From: Candidatus Gastranaerophilales bacterium
GTDB lineage: Bacteria > Cyanobacteriota > Vampirovibrionia > Gastranaerophilales > Gastranaerophilaceae
Direction: 5' to 3'
NCBI GenBank assembly: GCA_944323395.1
Contig: CALUSI010000004.1
Coordinates: 1-64,000 of the forward strand
DNA: 64,000 nucleotides
In this document: piece after piece, positions 27,263-37,062 of the stretch
Layout of the letters: each line of letters starts with the position of its first letter
Position numbering within the stretch: the stretch's first letter is position 1
Notes under the pieces: model-generated
The model's input: only the letters and a program-made list of their open reading frames with translations
What the model was told of the DNA's origin: nothing
Database searches by the model: none
Translations under genes and position numbers: made by a program

Positions 27263-27937
27263 ATGGGCGAACACTGGGTAGGGTATATAGGTAATTTACA
27301 GGTACATTGGGATACATTAATAACAATGTGGGTTGCCATGCTTTTTGTTATTATTTCTTCTTTATTATTAACCAGGAAGTTATCTGTTATCCCTGGTAAA
27401 GCACAGGCGTTTGCTGAAAGTATGTTGAAATTCTTTATGGGAAATCTTTCTTCCGTTAAAGAGGGTAAAAAGCATATTCCGATAGTTGCCTCTTTATTTC
27501 TATTTATACTAGTTGCTAACTTAATGGGGCAATTGCCATTAAGGTTGATTCATTTAAAAGAAGGTGAATTTGCTTCTCCAACGAATGATATTAATTTGAC
27601 GGCAGCTTTAGCTGTTATTGTTTTAATATATTATTTGTACCATGGGTTTAAAGAAAAAGGCATTCACGCAATTTGGCATGGTTTTAGTGTGTCAGGAATT
27701 ATAATGTTGTTTGTTGAACTTTTAGAGATGATTACCAGACCCTTAAGTTTGGCAGTTCGTCTTTTTGCGAATATTTTAGCAGGTGAAATATTGGTAATGG
27801 TAATGATTAGCATGTTTGCTATTGCTCTGCCAATACCATTTATGTTATTTGAAATATTTGTGGCATTCTTACAAGCATTTGTATTTATGATGCTATCAGT
27901 TGCATATATTTCTACAGCAGTATCAGAGGAACATTAA
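27263..27937 (+). CDS. atpB: ATP synthase subunit a
   Basis: Subunit a of the F0 sector forms the ion half-channels. Five or six membrane spans and the essential arginine segment LSLAVRLFANILAGE are seen, as is the NDINLTAALAV motif. The ATG at 27263 (MGEHWVGYIG) lies behind AAGGA; the longer upstream reading is a poly-T artefact. It starts the a-c-b'-b-delta-alpha-gamma cluster. No atpI is present upstream. The length is 224 residues. Confidence 0.95.
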   Translation: MGEHWVGYIGNLQVHWDTLITMWVAMLFVIISSLLLTRKLSVIPGKAQAFAESMLKFFMGNLSSVKEGKKHIPIVASLFLFILVANLMGQLPLRLIHLKEGEFASPTNDINLTAALAVIVLIYYLYHGFKEKGIHAIWHGFSVSGIIMLFVELLEMITRPLSLAVRLFANILAGEILVMVMISMFAIALPIPFMLFEIFVAFLQAFVFMMLSVAYISTAVSEEH

Positions 27938-27951
27938 AAAAGGAGATAAAT

Positions 27952-28191
27952 ATGGAAGAAGTAAAAACAGTATCAGAAATGGTATACATAGGAGCAGGAT
28001 TAGCTGTTGGTTTGGCTGCTATGGGAGCAGGTATTGGTCTTGGTATCGCAACGAAAGGTTTTATGGAAGGTGCTGCAAGACAACCTGAATTAATTGAAAA
28101 TTTACAATCAAAATTTATTCTTGGTGCTGCTTTAGCCGAAGCTTGCGGTATTTATGGTTTATTAATTGCACTTATACTTTCATTTAAATAG
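27952..28191 (+). CDS. atpE: ATP synthase subunit c
   Basis: This 79-residue hairpin forms the rotor ring. TM1 carries the glycine-rich GAGIGLGIATKG, the polar loop is ARQPE and TM2 has the ion-binding glutamate in LAEACGIYGLLI. The Gln of TM1 and the Ser/Thr after the glutamate that mark Na+-type rings are replaced by Leu and Ala, so proton coupling is predicted. It follows atpB by 14 bases with a GGAG site. Confidence 0.96.
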   Translation: MEEVKTVSEMVYIGAGLAVGLAAMGAGIGLGIATKGFMEGAARQPELIENLQSKFILGAALAEACGIYGLLIALILSFK

Positions 28192-28199
28192 GGAAAAAT

Positions 28200-28667
28200 A
28201 TGGAATTCGATGCAACATTTTTAATTGTGGTAATTAGTTTTCTTGTATTCATTTTTATAATGAATAAGATTTTCTATGCGCCAATATTAAATATTATGCA
28301 AGAACGTCAAAAATTAGTAGAAAATAACTTTACAAGTGCTAAAAACACAACAGAAGAAACAAATAAAAAAATAAAATATAGAAATGATGAACTTGAAAAA
28401 TCAAGAGATTCTGCTCGTCAGAAAGTTGCACAAGAATCCCAAAAATTAAAGCAAGAACGCTCTCATATTATATCTGAATATAAAAATGAATTATTTGAAA
28501 ATATCTCAAAGCAAAAAGAAAACTTAAAAAATTCAGCTATTGAAGCAAAGGAAACATTAAAAGATAGTATTGTGGATATAGCTAAAGATATTTCTGATAA
28601 ACTTTTGGGTGATGATATAAATTCAGAGCTTATAAACAAATCACAAATAAAAGAAGAACAGGTCTGA
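28200..28667 (+). CDS. atpF': ATP synthase subunit b' (second b-type subunit)
   Basis: This is a 155-residue stator protein with one N-terminal membrane span (FLIVVISFLVFIFIMNKIFY) and a long charged coiled coil. It precedes a second b-type gene. Paired b' and b subunits are typical of cyanobacteria, chloroplasts and some alphaproteobacteria. FYAPILNIMQERQKLVE after the span is characteristic. It is co-transcribed with atpE (8-base gap). Confidence 0.9.
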   Translation: MEFDATFLIVVISFLVFIFIMNKIFYAPILNIMQERQKLVENNFTSAKNTTEETNKKIKYRNDELEKSRDSARQKVAQESQKLKQERSHIISEYKNELFENISKQKENLKNSAIEAKETLKDSIVDIAKDISDKLLGDDINSELINKSQIKEEQV

Positions 28668-28668
28668 T

Positions 28669-29169
28669 ATGTCTGATTTTTTACATTTATTATTACAATC
28701 TAATATTTTTAATTTTATTTTAGTAGTGGCTATAATAGTGTATTTAGTCAGAAAATTCAATTTGAAACAAAAAATTGAAAAGTTGTCTAATGAAATAAAA
28801 TCATACGTTGATGAATCAGAAAATGAGAAACTTGATGCTGAGAATGAACTAAAAAATATAAATGACAAAATAGCAAAATTGCCATCAGAAATTGATAATA
28901 TAAACAGAAGTGCGGATAATAGTGTAAAGAGTTTAAGTGAAAAAATCCGAATAGAAACAGAGTCTCAAAAGCAAGATATATTAAATAATGCAGAAAGGCT
29001 CTTGAATCTTGAAACTAAAAAATTCAAGTCAAAGTTGGTCGGAATTCTTTCTGAAAAATCTGTAGAATTAGTTCAGCAAAATACCATAAATCAATTGAAT
29101 TCTAATCTGGATTTGCATAAAAAATATATTGATAATGCAATTTCTGAACTAGATAGGATAAATCTATGA
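28669..29169 (+). CDS. atpF: ATP synthase subunit b
   Basis: This is the second b-type stator subunit, 166 residues, with an N-terminal membrane span (NIFNFILVVAIIVYLV) followed by a Lys/Glu-rich coiled coil and the KFKSKLVGILSEKSVELV helix near the end. It forms the peripheral stalk with b'. The gene starts one base after atpF' and its stop overlaps atpH. Confidence 0.9.
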   Translation: MSDFLHLLLQSNIFNFILVVAIIVYLVRKFNLKQKIEKLSNEIKSYVDESENEKLDAENELKNINDKIAKLPSEIDNINRSADNSVKSLSEKIRIETESQKQDILNNAERLLNLETKKFKSKLVGILSEKSVELVQQNTINQLNSNLDLHKKYIDNAISELDRINL

Positions 29170-29738
29170 AAATCGGCGACATAAAAAATATAAAAATAGC
29201 TAGAAAATATGCAAATGCATTGTTGGAGTCAGCTATAGAAGCTGATAAAGCTGATAAAGTATATAATGATTTATTGTTTATAGCAGAGACTATAAATACA
29301 AATCCAGAATTAGAGAATGCCTTGTTGAATCCGGTTGTAAAAATAGAGGATAAAAAAGATATTGCGGATAAAATATTTTCAATTCATATTGATAAAATAA
29401 CTATTGATTTTATATTTATATTGATTGATTCAAACAGATTAAATGTATTGGATGAAATTATAAATCAGTATTCAGTAATATATAATGAGACAAATAATAT
29501 AGTTAAACCTTTAATAATTTCAGCAATAGAGCTTGATGAAACTCAAAAACAAAAAATTGTAGAAAAATTACAAAATAAACTTATGAAAACAGTTCAGCCT
29601 GAATATATTAAAGATGAAAAAATAATAGGCGGTTTGATAATAGAAATTGGTGATAAGACAATCGACTGCAGCCTAAAAACAAAATTTGAAACTATGAAAA
29701 AACAATTAACAAAGGGAAACAGCTATGGTAACAATTAA
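29166..29738 (+). CDS. atpH: ATP synthase subunit delta
   Basis: Subunit delta (OSCP) links the b stalk to the alpha subunits. The protein has 190 residues with the family start [18 protein letters not shown], an all-helical N-terminal domain and the C-terminal [19 protein letters not shown] motif. It overlaps atpF by four bases and atpA by fourteen. Confidence 0.94.
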   Translation: MKIGDIKNIKIARKYANALLESAIEADKADKVYNDLLFIAETINTNPELENALLNPVVKIEDKKDIADKIFSIHIDKITIDFIFILIDSNRLNVLDEIINQYSVIYNETNNIVKPLIISAIELDETQKQKIVEKLQNKLMKTVQPEYIKDEKIIGGLIIEIGDKTIDCSLKTKFETMKKQLTKGNSYGNN

Positions 29739-31242
29739 TCCTGATGAAATAACATCGATAATAAAAGAAAAACTTCAAAATTATGAATCAAAATTAGAAG
29801 TAAAAAATATTGGTACAGTAATAGAAATTGCTGATGGTATATCAAAGGTATATGGGTTATCAGATGTAATGTCATCAGAACTTGTAGAGTTTGAAGATGG
29901 TAAAGGAACTCTAGGTATTGCATTGAATCTTGAAGAAGACAATGTTGGGGTTGTAATACTTGGAGAATATACTCATATAAAAGAGGGTACAATAGTCAAA
30001 ACTACAGGAAGAATAGCTTCAGTTCCTGTTGGAGAAGCTTTACTCGGAAGAATTATTGACCCAACCGGTGTCCCTATTGATGGTAACGGTGATATTGTTT
30101 GTTCAAAAACAAGACCTATTGAAAGAGTTGCACCAGGTATTGTAACAAGAAAATCTGTATGTGAGCCATTACAAACAGGTTTAACAGCTATAGATGCTTT
30201 AACACCAATTGGAAGAGGACAAAGAGAACTTATAATTGGAGACAGGCAAACAGGTAAAACTGCTATTGCGATTGATACTATTATTAACCAAAAAGGCAAA
30301 GATGTAATTTGTATTTATGTTGCAATTGGTCAAAAAACATCTACTGTTGCTCAATTAGCAAAAACATTAGAAAACTTTGGCGCAATGGAATATACTATTA
30401 TAGTTAGTGCCCCGGCTAATGAATCAGCTCCTATACAATATATAGCTCCATTTGCAGGCTGTGCAATTGCAGAAGAGTTTATGGATCAAGGAAAACATTG
30501 TTTGATTATATATGATGATCTTTCAAAACATGCTCAAGCATATCGTGCAATGAGTTTGTTATTAAAAAGACCTTCAGGAAGAGAAGCATACCCAGGTGAT
30601 GTATTCTATTTGCATTCAAGATTGCTTGAAAGAGCTTGTAAATTGAATGATGAGTTGGGAGGTGGCAGTATAACAGCTCTTCCTATCATAGAAACTCAAG
30701 CGGGAGACGTTTCAGCATACATTTCAACCAATGTAATTTCTATTACAGATGGACAAATTTTCTTGGAATCAAATTTATTTAACTCAGGTACAAGACCTGC
30801 AATAAATGCCGGTATATCAGTTTCTCGTGTTGGTGGTGCTGCTCAAACTAAAGGTATTAAACAAGTCGCAGGTAAATTAAGACTTGATTTGGCTCAATAC
30901 AGAGAACTTGAAGCATTTGCCCAATTTGCAAGCGATTTGGATAAAGCAACAAAAGATCAATTAACAAGAGGTCAAAAGCTTGTTGAAGTCCTGAAACAGC
31001 CTCAATATTCTCCATTAAGCGTAGCACAGCAAGTTAGTATTTTATTTGCTGCCAATGAAGGAATGTTAGATGATGTTGATAATCTTAAAATTAAAGAATT
31101 TAAACAAGGATGGTTTGATTTCTTTGATGCTAATATGAAAGATTTATCTGACAGATTAAATACAGGTGAAAAACTTTCTGATGAAGATAAAACTGCTCTA
31201 ACTGAAAAATTAAATAATTATAAAACAAATTTCTTTAAATAG
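29725..31242 (+). CDS. atpA: ATP synthase subunit alpha
   Basis: The alpha subunit of F1 carries the non-catalytic nucleotide site. It has Walker [12 protein letters not shown], the [16 protein letters not shown] lead-in, the [15 protein letters not shown] segment and [19 protein letters not shown]. The 505-residue length is standard. The cluster ends with gamma; the beta and epsilon genes are absent here, as in cyanobacteria where atpD-atpC form a separate operon. Confidence 0.98.
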   Translation: MVTINPDEITSIIKEKLQNYESKLEVKNIGTVIEIADGISKVYGLSDVMSSELVEFEDGKGTLGIALNLEEDNVGVVILGEYTHIKEGTIVKTTGRIASVPVGEALLGRIIDPTGVPIDGNGDIVCSKTRPIERVAPGIVTRKSVCEPLQTGLTAIDALTPIGRGQRELIIGDRQTGKTAIAIDTIINQKGKDVICIYVAIGQKTSTVAQLAKTLENFGAMEYTIIVSAPANESAPIQYIAPFAGCAIAEEFMDQGKHCLIIYDDLSKHAQAYRAMSLLLKRPSGREAYPGDVFYLHSRLLERACKLNDELGGGSITALPIIETQAGDVSAYISTNVISITDGQIFLESNLFNSGTRPAINAGISVSRVGGAAQTKGIKQVAGKLRLDLAQYRELEAFAQFASDLDKATKDQLTRGQKLVEVLKQPQYSPLSVAQQVSILFAANEGMLDDVDNLKIKEFKQGWFDFFDANMKDLSDRLNTGEKLSDEDKTALTEKLNNYKTNFFK

Positions 31243-31249
31243 GTAAAAA

Positions 31250-32170
31250 ATGGCAAATTTAAAAAAGATAAGAACAAGAATAAATTCAATAAAAAGTACG
31301 CAAAAAATTACACGTGCTATGAAGATGGTTGCTTCTGCAAAAGTAAAAAAGTTTGAAAATAAAGTTAAAGCATCAAGACCATTTACTTTTGAACTTGAAA
31401 AAATGTTCTATCGTCTGTTACATTCTGTATGTGCAATAGAGTCTGCTCAAGCTAGTTTTAAGGAACCTTTAAATAATTATCCTGTCTTATTATCAGAAAG
31501 AAAAATAGAGAATGTAGGGTTATTGGTAATAACATCTAATAAAGGCTTATCAGGTGCTTTTAATGCAAATTTAGTCAGATATACACTGAAAGTTGTCCAA
31601 GAATATAAAGATAAAGGTATTGGCTGTGAATTGTTTATTGTTGGTCAGAAAGGCTATAATGCTTTAAAACGCGTCGCAGATGATAAAGGCTTTAAAATAA
31701 CACAAACGTATTTGACATTTAGTGAAACACCAACATCATCGCAAGCTCGATTAGTTGCTTCTGATATGGCTCGTTCTTTTGTTAATGGTGATATTGATTC
31801 TATGGAAATTATCACTACTCGTTTTAGAAATATGATGTCATATTCTGTTGAAAAATGGGATATTCTTCCTCTTGATGATATTGATTTTGATTATACAAAG
31901 GAAGAGTATACAGATATGGAAATTGAACCAAGTTTACCGTCTGTCTTATCAGAATTAGTTCCTCTATTTATATCAAGCATAATTTTTCAAGCTATGTTAG
32001 AATCTATAGCAAGTGAGTTAGCATCAAGAATGACCGCAATGTCAGCAGCTTGTGACAATGCCGAAGAAATGATTCAAATGTTGACTATTGATTATAATAA
32101 GGTTCGTCAAGCAATGATAACTCAAGAACTGACAGAAATTGTCGGTGGTAGTGCAGCTATAAATAAGTAA
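31250..32170 (+). CDS. atpG: ATP synthase subunit gamma
   Basis: Gamma is the central rotor shaft. Both terminal helices are typical: LKKIRTRINSIKSTQKITRAM and, at the end, NKVRQAMITQELTEIVGG-like (NKVRQAMITQEL). The protein has 306 residues. The central region after TTRFRN proceeds almost directly to the C-terminal helix, so I do not see the 30-40-residue regulatory insertion of cyanobacterial and chloroplast gamma. A modest extra stretch instead lies around residues 58-85. Confidence 0.95.
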   Translation: MANLKKIRTRINSIKSTQKITRAMKMVASAKVKKFENKVKASRPFTFELEKMFYRLLHSVCAIESAQASFKEPLNNYPVLLSERKIENVGLLVITSNKGLSGAFNANLVRYTLKVVQEYKDKGIGCELFIVGQKGYNALKRVADDKGFKITQTYLTFSETPTSSQARLVASDMARSFVNGDIDSMEIITTRFRNMMSYSVEKWDILPLDDIDFDYTKEEYTDMEIEPSLPSVLSELVPLFISSIIFQAMLESIASELASRMTAMSAACDNAEEMIQMLTIDYNKVRQAMITQELTEIVGGSAAINK

Positions 32171-32179
32171 AAACAAAAT

Positions 32180-35100
32180 ATGCAGAAATGGAAAAAAATA
32201 ACATTCGGTGTTCTTTTTTGTGCGGTTTCCTGTAGCGCACTATATTATTCTGCCTTGCTTATTGTTCCTAATGTTGTTGATTTAAATAAATATAAAAACA
32301 CAGTTTCTGAGGCTATTGAAAAAGAGACCGGATTTAAAGTTTTATGTGAAGATATTTCATTTAAAAAAAGTTTAACTCCGTATTTGAAAATTCATATGTT
32401 TCATACTATTGTTCTTTATCCTGATAATGAAGTTTTCCTAAAACTAAAAGAAGTTGATTTAAAAGTTAAAATATTTCCATTAATTTTTAAACGAATTGTT
32501 ATAAAGGATGCCAAATTAACAAGACCTATAATTAATATTACTTTGTATAAAGATTTCTCAACCTCTCTGGAAAAATACATAGATATTAATAAAACTGTCA
32601 ATACAAAAGGTTTTAAACTTGATAATTTAGTGCACGATACAGTTTGCGAAAGATATAAGATAAAATTTAACGATGAATCTATAAATAAAACATTTTATTT
32701 AGAGGGTGATAAATTACTTTTGAAAAATTTAAAATTGAATGATAAAGCTCATTTCGCATTAAAAGGTGCACTTTATGAAAACAAACATGAATATATAAAA
32801 TATGATATTGATGTAATTTCATCATTAAATACAGAAAAACCTCAATTTTCATTTTCTCCGTTTAAGACCATTTTCGATTCTAATGTTAAAGGAAATATAT
32901 TAGGTCACTTAAAAATTGATTCGGATAGCAATGTATATGGGCAACTTAATGTTAGTGATTTATCCTTAAAGCTTGATGATGTTGTTTTATCAGATAATAA
33001 TGTTGATTTAGTTTTTAATGGTCAAGAAGTTAAAATTGATTCAATAATTCATACCTCTAAAACTGATAGTGCAGAATTAAATGGGACTTTTGCTTTTGGT
33101 AAGAAAAAATCAATTGATGTTACAACAAAAGCAAAGAATATAAATTTAGCAAACTTGACCAAAATAATTTCAGGAGTTACTGAAATTATAAATATTCCAA
33201 ATCCAATGAATGATATAAAAGTTACTGGTTTATTGGATGCAGATTTTAAGTTAAGTTCGGATTTTAAAAAGTTAACATCATTTGGAAATGCAAGAGTTGT
33301 AAATGCTTCTGTAAAACAGGGAGTTTTACCATACTCTGTATCTGGAATTAATGCTTTTGTTAATTTAAATAATAATAAGATTTTAATAGAAAAAGCAGAG
33401 GCTATAGTAAATAAAACTCCTATAATTATCAATGGAGTTGTAAATGAAGATGTTTCTTTTGATATTAATGCTTCTTCAAATGATTTAAATTTAAATAATA
33501 TTGTTAATTTGTTTGATATAGATAAAGATTTGCCATTTACAATAACAAAAGGTAAATTGTCTTTTAGTTCAAATATATCAGGAGTTTTGAATAAATCATA
33601 TAATCTAAAGTCAGATATAAATATAAAAGATTTGTCTATAAAAGATAGACTGTATAATATACCTGTTTTGGCAAATTCTGTAAATATTAATTTTTCGGGA
33701 AATGATAAAAAATATTCAGGAAATGTACTTTGTAATAATGTTTTAGTAAGCTATAAAAATAGAAAACTTTCATCGACAGGATTTAAAGTTTTATTTGATG
33801 AAAATAAAATTTCAATACCTGAAAACATTCTTTCATCACCAAATGAACTGAAAATTTCAGGAATAATAAATAATTATAGAAATAAACCAATAGGGCAAAT
33901 TAATTTGCAAGGAAATATCTTGGCTTCTGAATTAGCAGAATTTCTTAAACCGGATGTTAAATTACCATATAAAGCCCAGGGGAAAATTAATACAACAGGG
34001 AATATTCAATTTCAAGGTGAGGTTGTAAATATAAAAGCAAATTTAAAAGCTAATGAAAATGATTATATATCATATATGGTAATCAATGAGTTATTTAAAA
34101 AACCGTCTTTTGTAAATTTGGAATGCAGTTTAAATGGTGACTTGTTAAATATTAAAGATTTATCACTAAATGAAGAAAATCCAAATAAAAATAGAAAAAT
34201 ACTTGGTATAAATGGAGATCTTTTACTTGATAAAGAACCTTCATTGAAAAATTTAAAGATAAATATTCCTGAGTCTCTAACTATTGCGACAAACTTTTTT
34301 GGAGGGGAAGAAATTTCTTTAAAGGCAAATTTGCTTTTAAATAAAAAAATAAAATCTCCTGACATAAGTGGTAACGTTAGAGTATTTAAGTATAATTTAA
34401 AAAAGTATCTTACTTCTTTAAAAAATGTGGATATTAGTTTAGCAAATAATAATATTAGAGTTTTAGCTCCAAATATAACGGCAAATGATTCAATATTTAA
34501 TTTGGTTGCCGATGTATCTCCTGATATTGATTTCAATAATATAATTGTTAAAAATCTTCAATTGAATTCTATGAATTTAGATTTAAATTCGATATTTTCA
34601 ATGATTCAGAAAGAAAGAAATCCTTTTGCAGAGTCGAAAATCACTGTAGAAAAAGGGATTATTACTATAAATAATTTGAAGATGTTAGATTTAAAGGCTA
34701 GGGATATCAGTTCGGATTTTAAAATAGAAAAAAATATTTTAAAGATGTCAGATATTGCTGCAAATTCATATTCTGGTTTTATAAACGGAAAAGCATCTTA
34801 TGATTTATCTAATGGACACTTGGACTTTGATATTTCAGGTAAGGGTATAGATATAAAAAACTCTTTGTATGATTTATGCAAAATAGAAGATAATTTAGCA
34901 GGTAGAGCTGATTTTAATGCTAAACTTTCTATGAATACCGGTGATTATAATACAGTGTTAAAATCACTAAATGGGAATCTTCAATTTAATGCTACTAATG
35001 GAAGAATGGGCACATTAGGAAAGTTTGAATATTATTTATATGCTCAAAATTTGTTATACCATGGCATTTTAAATGCAACTTTAAATAGAATTGCAAATAT

Positions 35101-35575
35101 GATTGTTCATGATAATACTGCTCAGTATAGAATAGCTAAAGGTAATATATTATTCCAAAATGGCTATATGCTCACAGATGGAATTCAAACAACTGGAACA
35201 AACATGAGTTTGTACTTAAAAGGAAGACATAATTTGATTACCAATCAAGCAAATATAGATATATATGGGCGAATTTCAGATGAAATAAGAGAAAAATTAG
35301 GTTCTTTCGGTAATGTATCAATATCTGAAATGATGAACGGACAAAAAGGTAAAAAAGATGTTACTTACAGTGTTGTACCTCTAAATATAATGAATAAGAT
35401 ACCATATTTATATAATCAGGAAGGTAGTAAAACAAATACATTTAAAGTAAATATATACGGAAATATAAATTCAATAAGTGCAATAAATTCTTTTATGTGG
35501 GTTATTTCTGATAATTATCAAACGGAAGATACAGAAAAAATCCCTGATTTTTCAGATATGACTCCAAGTCTATAA
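32180..35575 (+). CDS. Giant AsmA-like envelope protein
   Basis: An 1131-residue protein with one N-terminal membrane anchor (ITFGVLFCAVSCSALYYSALL) and a long repetitive beta-rich body, the architecture of AsmA/YhdP/TamB proteins. These bridge inner and outer membranes and are thought to move phospholipids. The N-terminal region after the anchor (VDLNKYKNTVSEAIEKETGF) is typical of AsmA. A C-terminal region (ADFNAKLSMNTGDYNTVLKS through GRMGTLGKFEYYL) matches the AsmA C-terminal domain pattern. It implies a didermic envelope. It follows atpG by nine bases and may be read through from the atp operon. The ribosome site is weak. Confidence 0.82.
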   Translation: MQKWKKITFGVLFCAVSCSALYYSALLIVPNVVDLNKYKNTVSEAIEKETGFKVLCEDISFKKSLTPYLKIHMFHTIVLYPDNEVFLKLKEVDLKVKIFPLIFKRIVIKDAKLTRPIINITLYKDFSTSLEKYIDINKTVNTKGFKLDNLVHDTVCERYKIKFNDESINKTFYLEGDKLLLKNLKLNDKAHFALKGALYENKHEYIKYDIDVISSLNTEKPQFSFSPFKTIFDSNVKGNILGHLKIDSDSNVYGQLNVSDLSLKLDDVVLSDNNVDLVFNGQEVKIDSIIHTSKTDSAELNGTFAFGKKKSIDVTTKAKNINLANLTKIISGVTEIINIPNPMNDIKVTGLLDADFKLSSDFKKLTSFGNARVVNASVKQGVLPYSVSGINAFVNLNNNKILIEKAEAIVNKTPIIINGVVNEDVSFDINASSNDLNLNNIVNLFDIDKDLPFTITKGKLSFSSNISGVLNKSYNLKSDINIKDLSIKDRLYNIPVLANSVNINFSGNDKKYSGNVLCNNVLVSYKNRKLSSTGFKVLFDENKISIPENILSSPNELKISGIINNYRNKPIGQINLQGNILASELAEFLKPDVKLPYKAQGKINTTGNIQFQGEVVNIKANLKANENDYISYMVINELFKKPSFVNLECSLNGDLLNIKDLSLNEENPNKNRKILGINGDLLLDKEPSLKNLKINIPESLTIATNFFGGEEISLKANLLLNKKIKSPDISGNVRVFKYNLKKYLTSLKNVDISLANNNIRVLAPNITANDSIFNLVADVSPDIDFNNIIVKNLQLNSMNLDLNSIFSMIQKERNPFAESKITVEKGIITINNLKMLDLKARDISSDFKIEKNILKMSDIAANSYSGFINGKASYDLSNGHLDFDISGKGIDIKNSLYDLCKIEDNLAGRADFNAKLSMNTGDYNTVLKSLNGNLQFNATNGRMGTLGKFEYYLYAQNLLYHGILNATLNRIANMIVHDNTAQYRIAKGNILFQNGYMLTDGIQTTGTNMSLYLKGRHNLITNQANIDIYGRISDEIREKLGSFGNVSISEMMNGQKGKKDVTYSVVPLNIMNKIPYLYNQEGSKTNTFKVNIYGNINSISAINSFMWVISDNYQTEDTEKIPDFSDMTPSL

Positions 35576-35590
35576 AAGAATAATTAATTT

Positions 35591-36937
35591 TTAATTTTCA
35601 TTGTTATCAGAAACACCGCATTCCGAATGTTCTTCAATTGTAACTTTTGATATTAATTCTTTTCCAAAAAGAGGAAATGTTCTTTCTTTTTGTGTTTCAA
35701 ATTGTTTATTGAATTCTTCCATTTTTGTATAATTAAAAACATTCTCCCATCTTGCAATAACAATGGTAGCAACACAGTTACCTATTAGGTTTACGGTAGT
35801 TCTTCCCATATCTAAGATTTGATCGATTCCTAATAAAATAGCAACACCAATTAATGGATAACCAAAACTTGATAAAGTACCTGCTAAAATAACTAAAGCC
35901 ACTCTTGGAACACCGGCTATTCCCTTACTTGTAAGCATTAAAGTTCCCATAACAAAAATTAATTGCATTGGTGAAATTTCTATTCCAACAATCTGCAAAG
36001 AGAATAACATTGCTAAAGCTAAATATAAAGTAGATCCGTCTAAATTAAATGTATAACCAGTAGGCATTACAAAACCTACTATATTTTTAGGAACTCCAAA
36101 ACTTTCCATTATTTTCATTGCTTGAGGCAGTGCTGCTTCTGATGTTGCTGTAGTAAAAGCAAGCAAAGCAGGTTCTCTAATTGCTCTTATAACAGAGAAC
36201 ACAGATATACCTACAATTCTGCAAGCTACATTCAGTATTAAAAATAAAAAAGCAAATAAAGCGAAATATAATGAACCAATAATTTTTGCATAATTCACCA
36301 TTACGCCTAATCCACTTTCTGCAATAGTATATGCAATAGCACCAAAAACACCAATAGGAGCAAAATTCATTACAAAATGCGTAAACTTAAACATAACCTC
36401 TGATAACGAAGAGATACAGTCTAATACCGGTTTCGCTTTCTCTCCTACTGAACAAATGGCTAATGCAAAAAATATGGAAAATACAACAATTTGAAGTAAA
36501 TCACCTTCAGCCATTGCTTTTATAATACTTGCAGGAACTATATTTACTATCATATCTACAAATGAATTATGACTGTTCTCTGCTGCCATAACGGATGCTG
36601 TATCTAACATATTTTGCGATATTGTTGTAGAAAAACCGTCTCCGGGTTTAAAGCAGAATCCAACTCCAAGACCTATTATTAATGCAAATGATGTTGCTAT
36701 AGCAAAATATATTACTGTTTTAGCTCCTAATTTGCCTAAAGAATTTATATTCCCGTGTGATGCTATTCCTGTAACAACTACAGAAAATAACAATGGAGCA
36801 ATAATCATTTTTATCATATTTAAAAAAATATGAGCTAATGGATGCATTTGTTTTCCGATTTCTGGGAATTTCCATCCAACAAGTATTCCCAATACTAAAC
36901 TTAAAAAAATATATATAGTTAGCTTTGAAGTTTTCAT
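35591..36937 (-). CDS. Sodium/proton:dicarboxylate (or glutamate) symporter
   Basis: A member of the DAACS transporter family (GltP/DctA) with about eight spans and two re-entrant hairpins. Key motifs are PLLFSVVVTGIASHG early, TATSEAALPQAMKIM (HP1 serine region), the TM7 motif YTFNLDGST (NMDG-like), SKGIAGVPRVAL (HP2) and DMGRTTVNLIGN in TM8. The arginine of DMGRT binds the side-chain carboxylate of acidic substrates in GltPh, so the substrate is glutamate, aspartate or a C4-dicarboxylate. Length is 448. It converges on the AsmA gene with a gap of only 15 bases. Confidence 0.93.
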   Translation of the reverse strand: MKTSKLTIYIFLSLVLGILVGWKFPEIGKQMHPLAHIFLNMIKMIIAPLLFSVVVTGIASHGNINSLGKLGAKTVIYFAIATSFALIIGLGVGFCFKPGDGFSTTISQNMLDTASVMAAENSHNSFVDMIVNIVPASIIKAMAEGDLLQIVVFSIFFALAICSVGEKAKPVLDCISSLSEVMFKFTHFVMNFAPIGVFGAIAYTIAESGLGVMVNYAKIIGSLYFALFAFLFLILNVACRIVGISVFSVIRAIREPALLAFTTATSEAALPQAMKIMESFGVPKNIVGFVMPTGYTFNLDGSTLYLALAMLFSLQIVGIEISPMQLIFVMGTLMLTSKGIAGVPRVALVILAGTLSSFGYPLIGVAILLGIDQILDMGRTTVNLIGNCVATIVIARWENVFNYTKMEEFNKQFETQKERTFPLFGKELISKVTIEEHSECGVSDNNEN

Positions 36938-37062
36938 TAATAATTGTTCCTATGACAATTATAACAGAAAAGAAACCAAAAAATTTCCATTTTCTATTTA
37001 TAAGGTATTATTTTTTTACAATGTAAAGTTATACGCAGATAATAAAAAGATTTTGTTAACGT

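Noticed and set aside
33049-33432. 127-residue ORF opposite the AsmA-like gene
   Set aside because: It mirrors the low-complexity AT-rich codons of the real gene and has no family resemblance.
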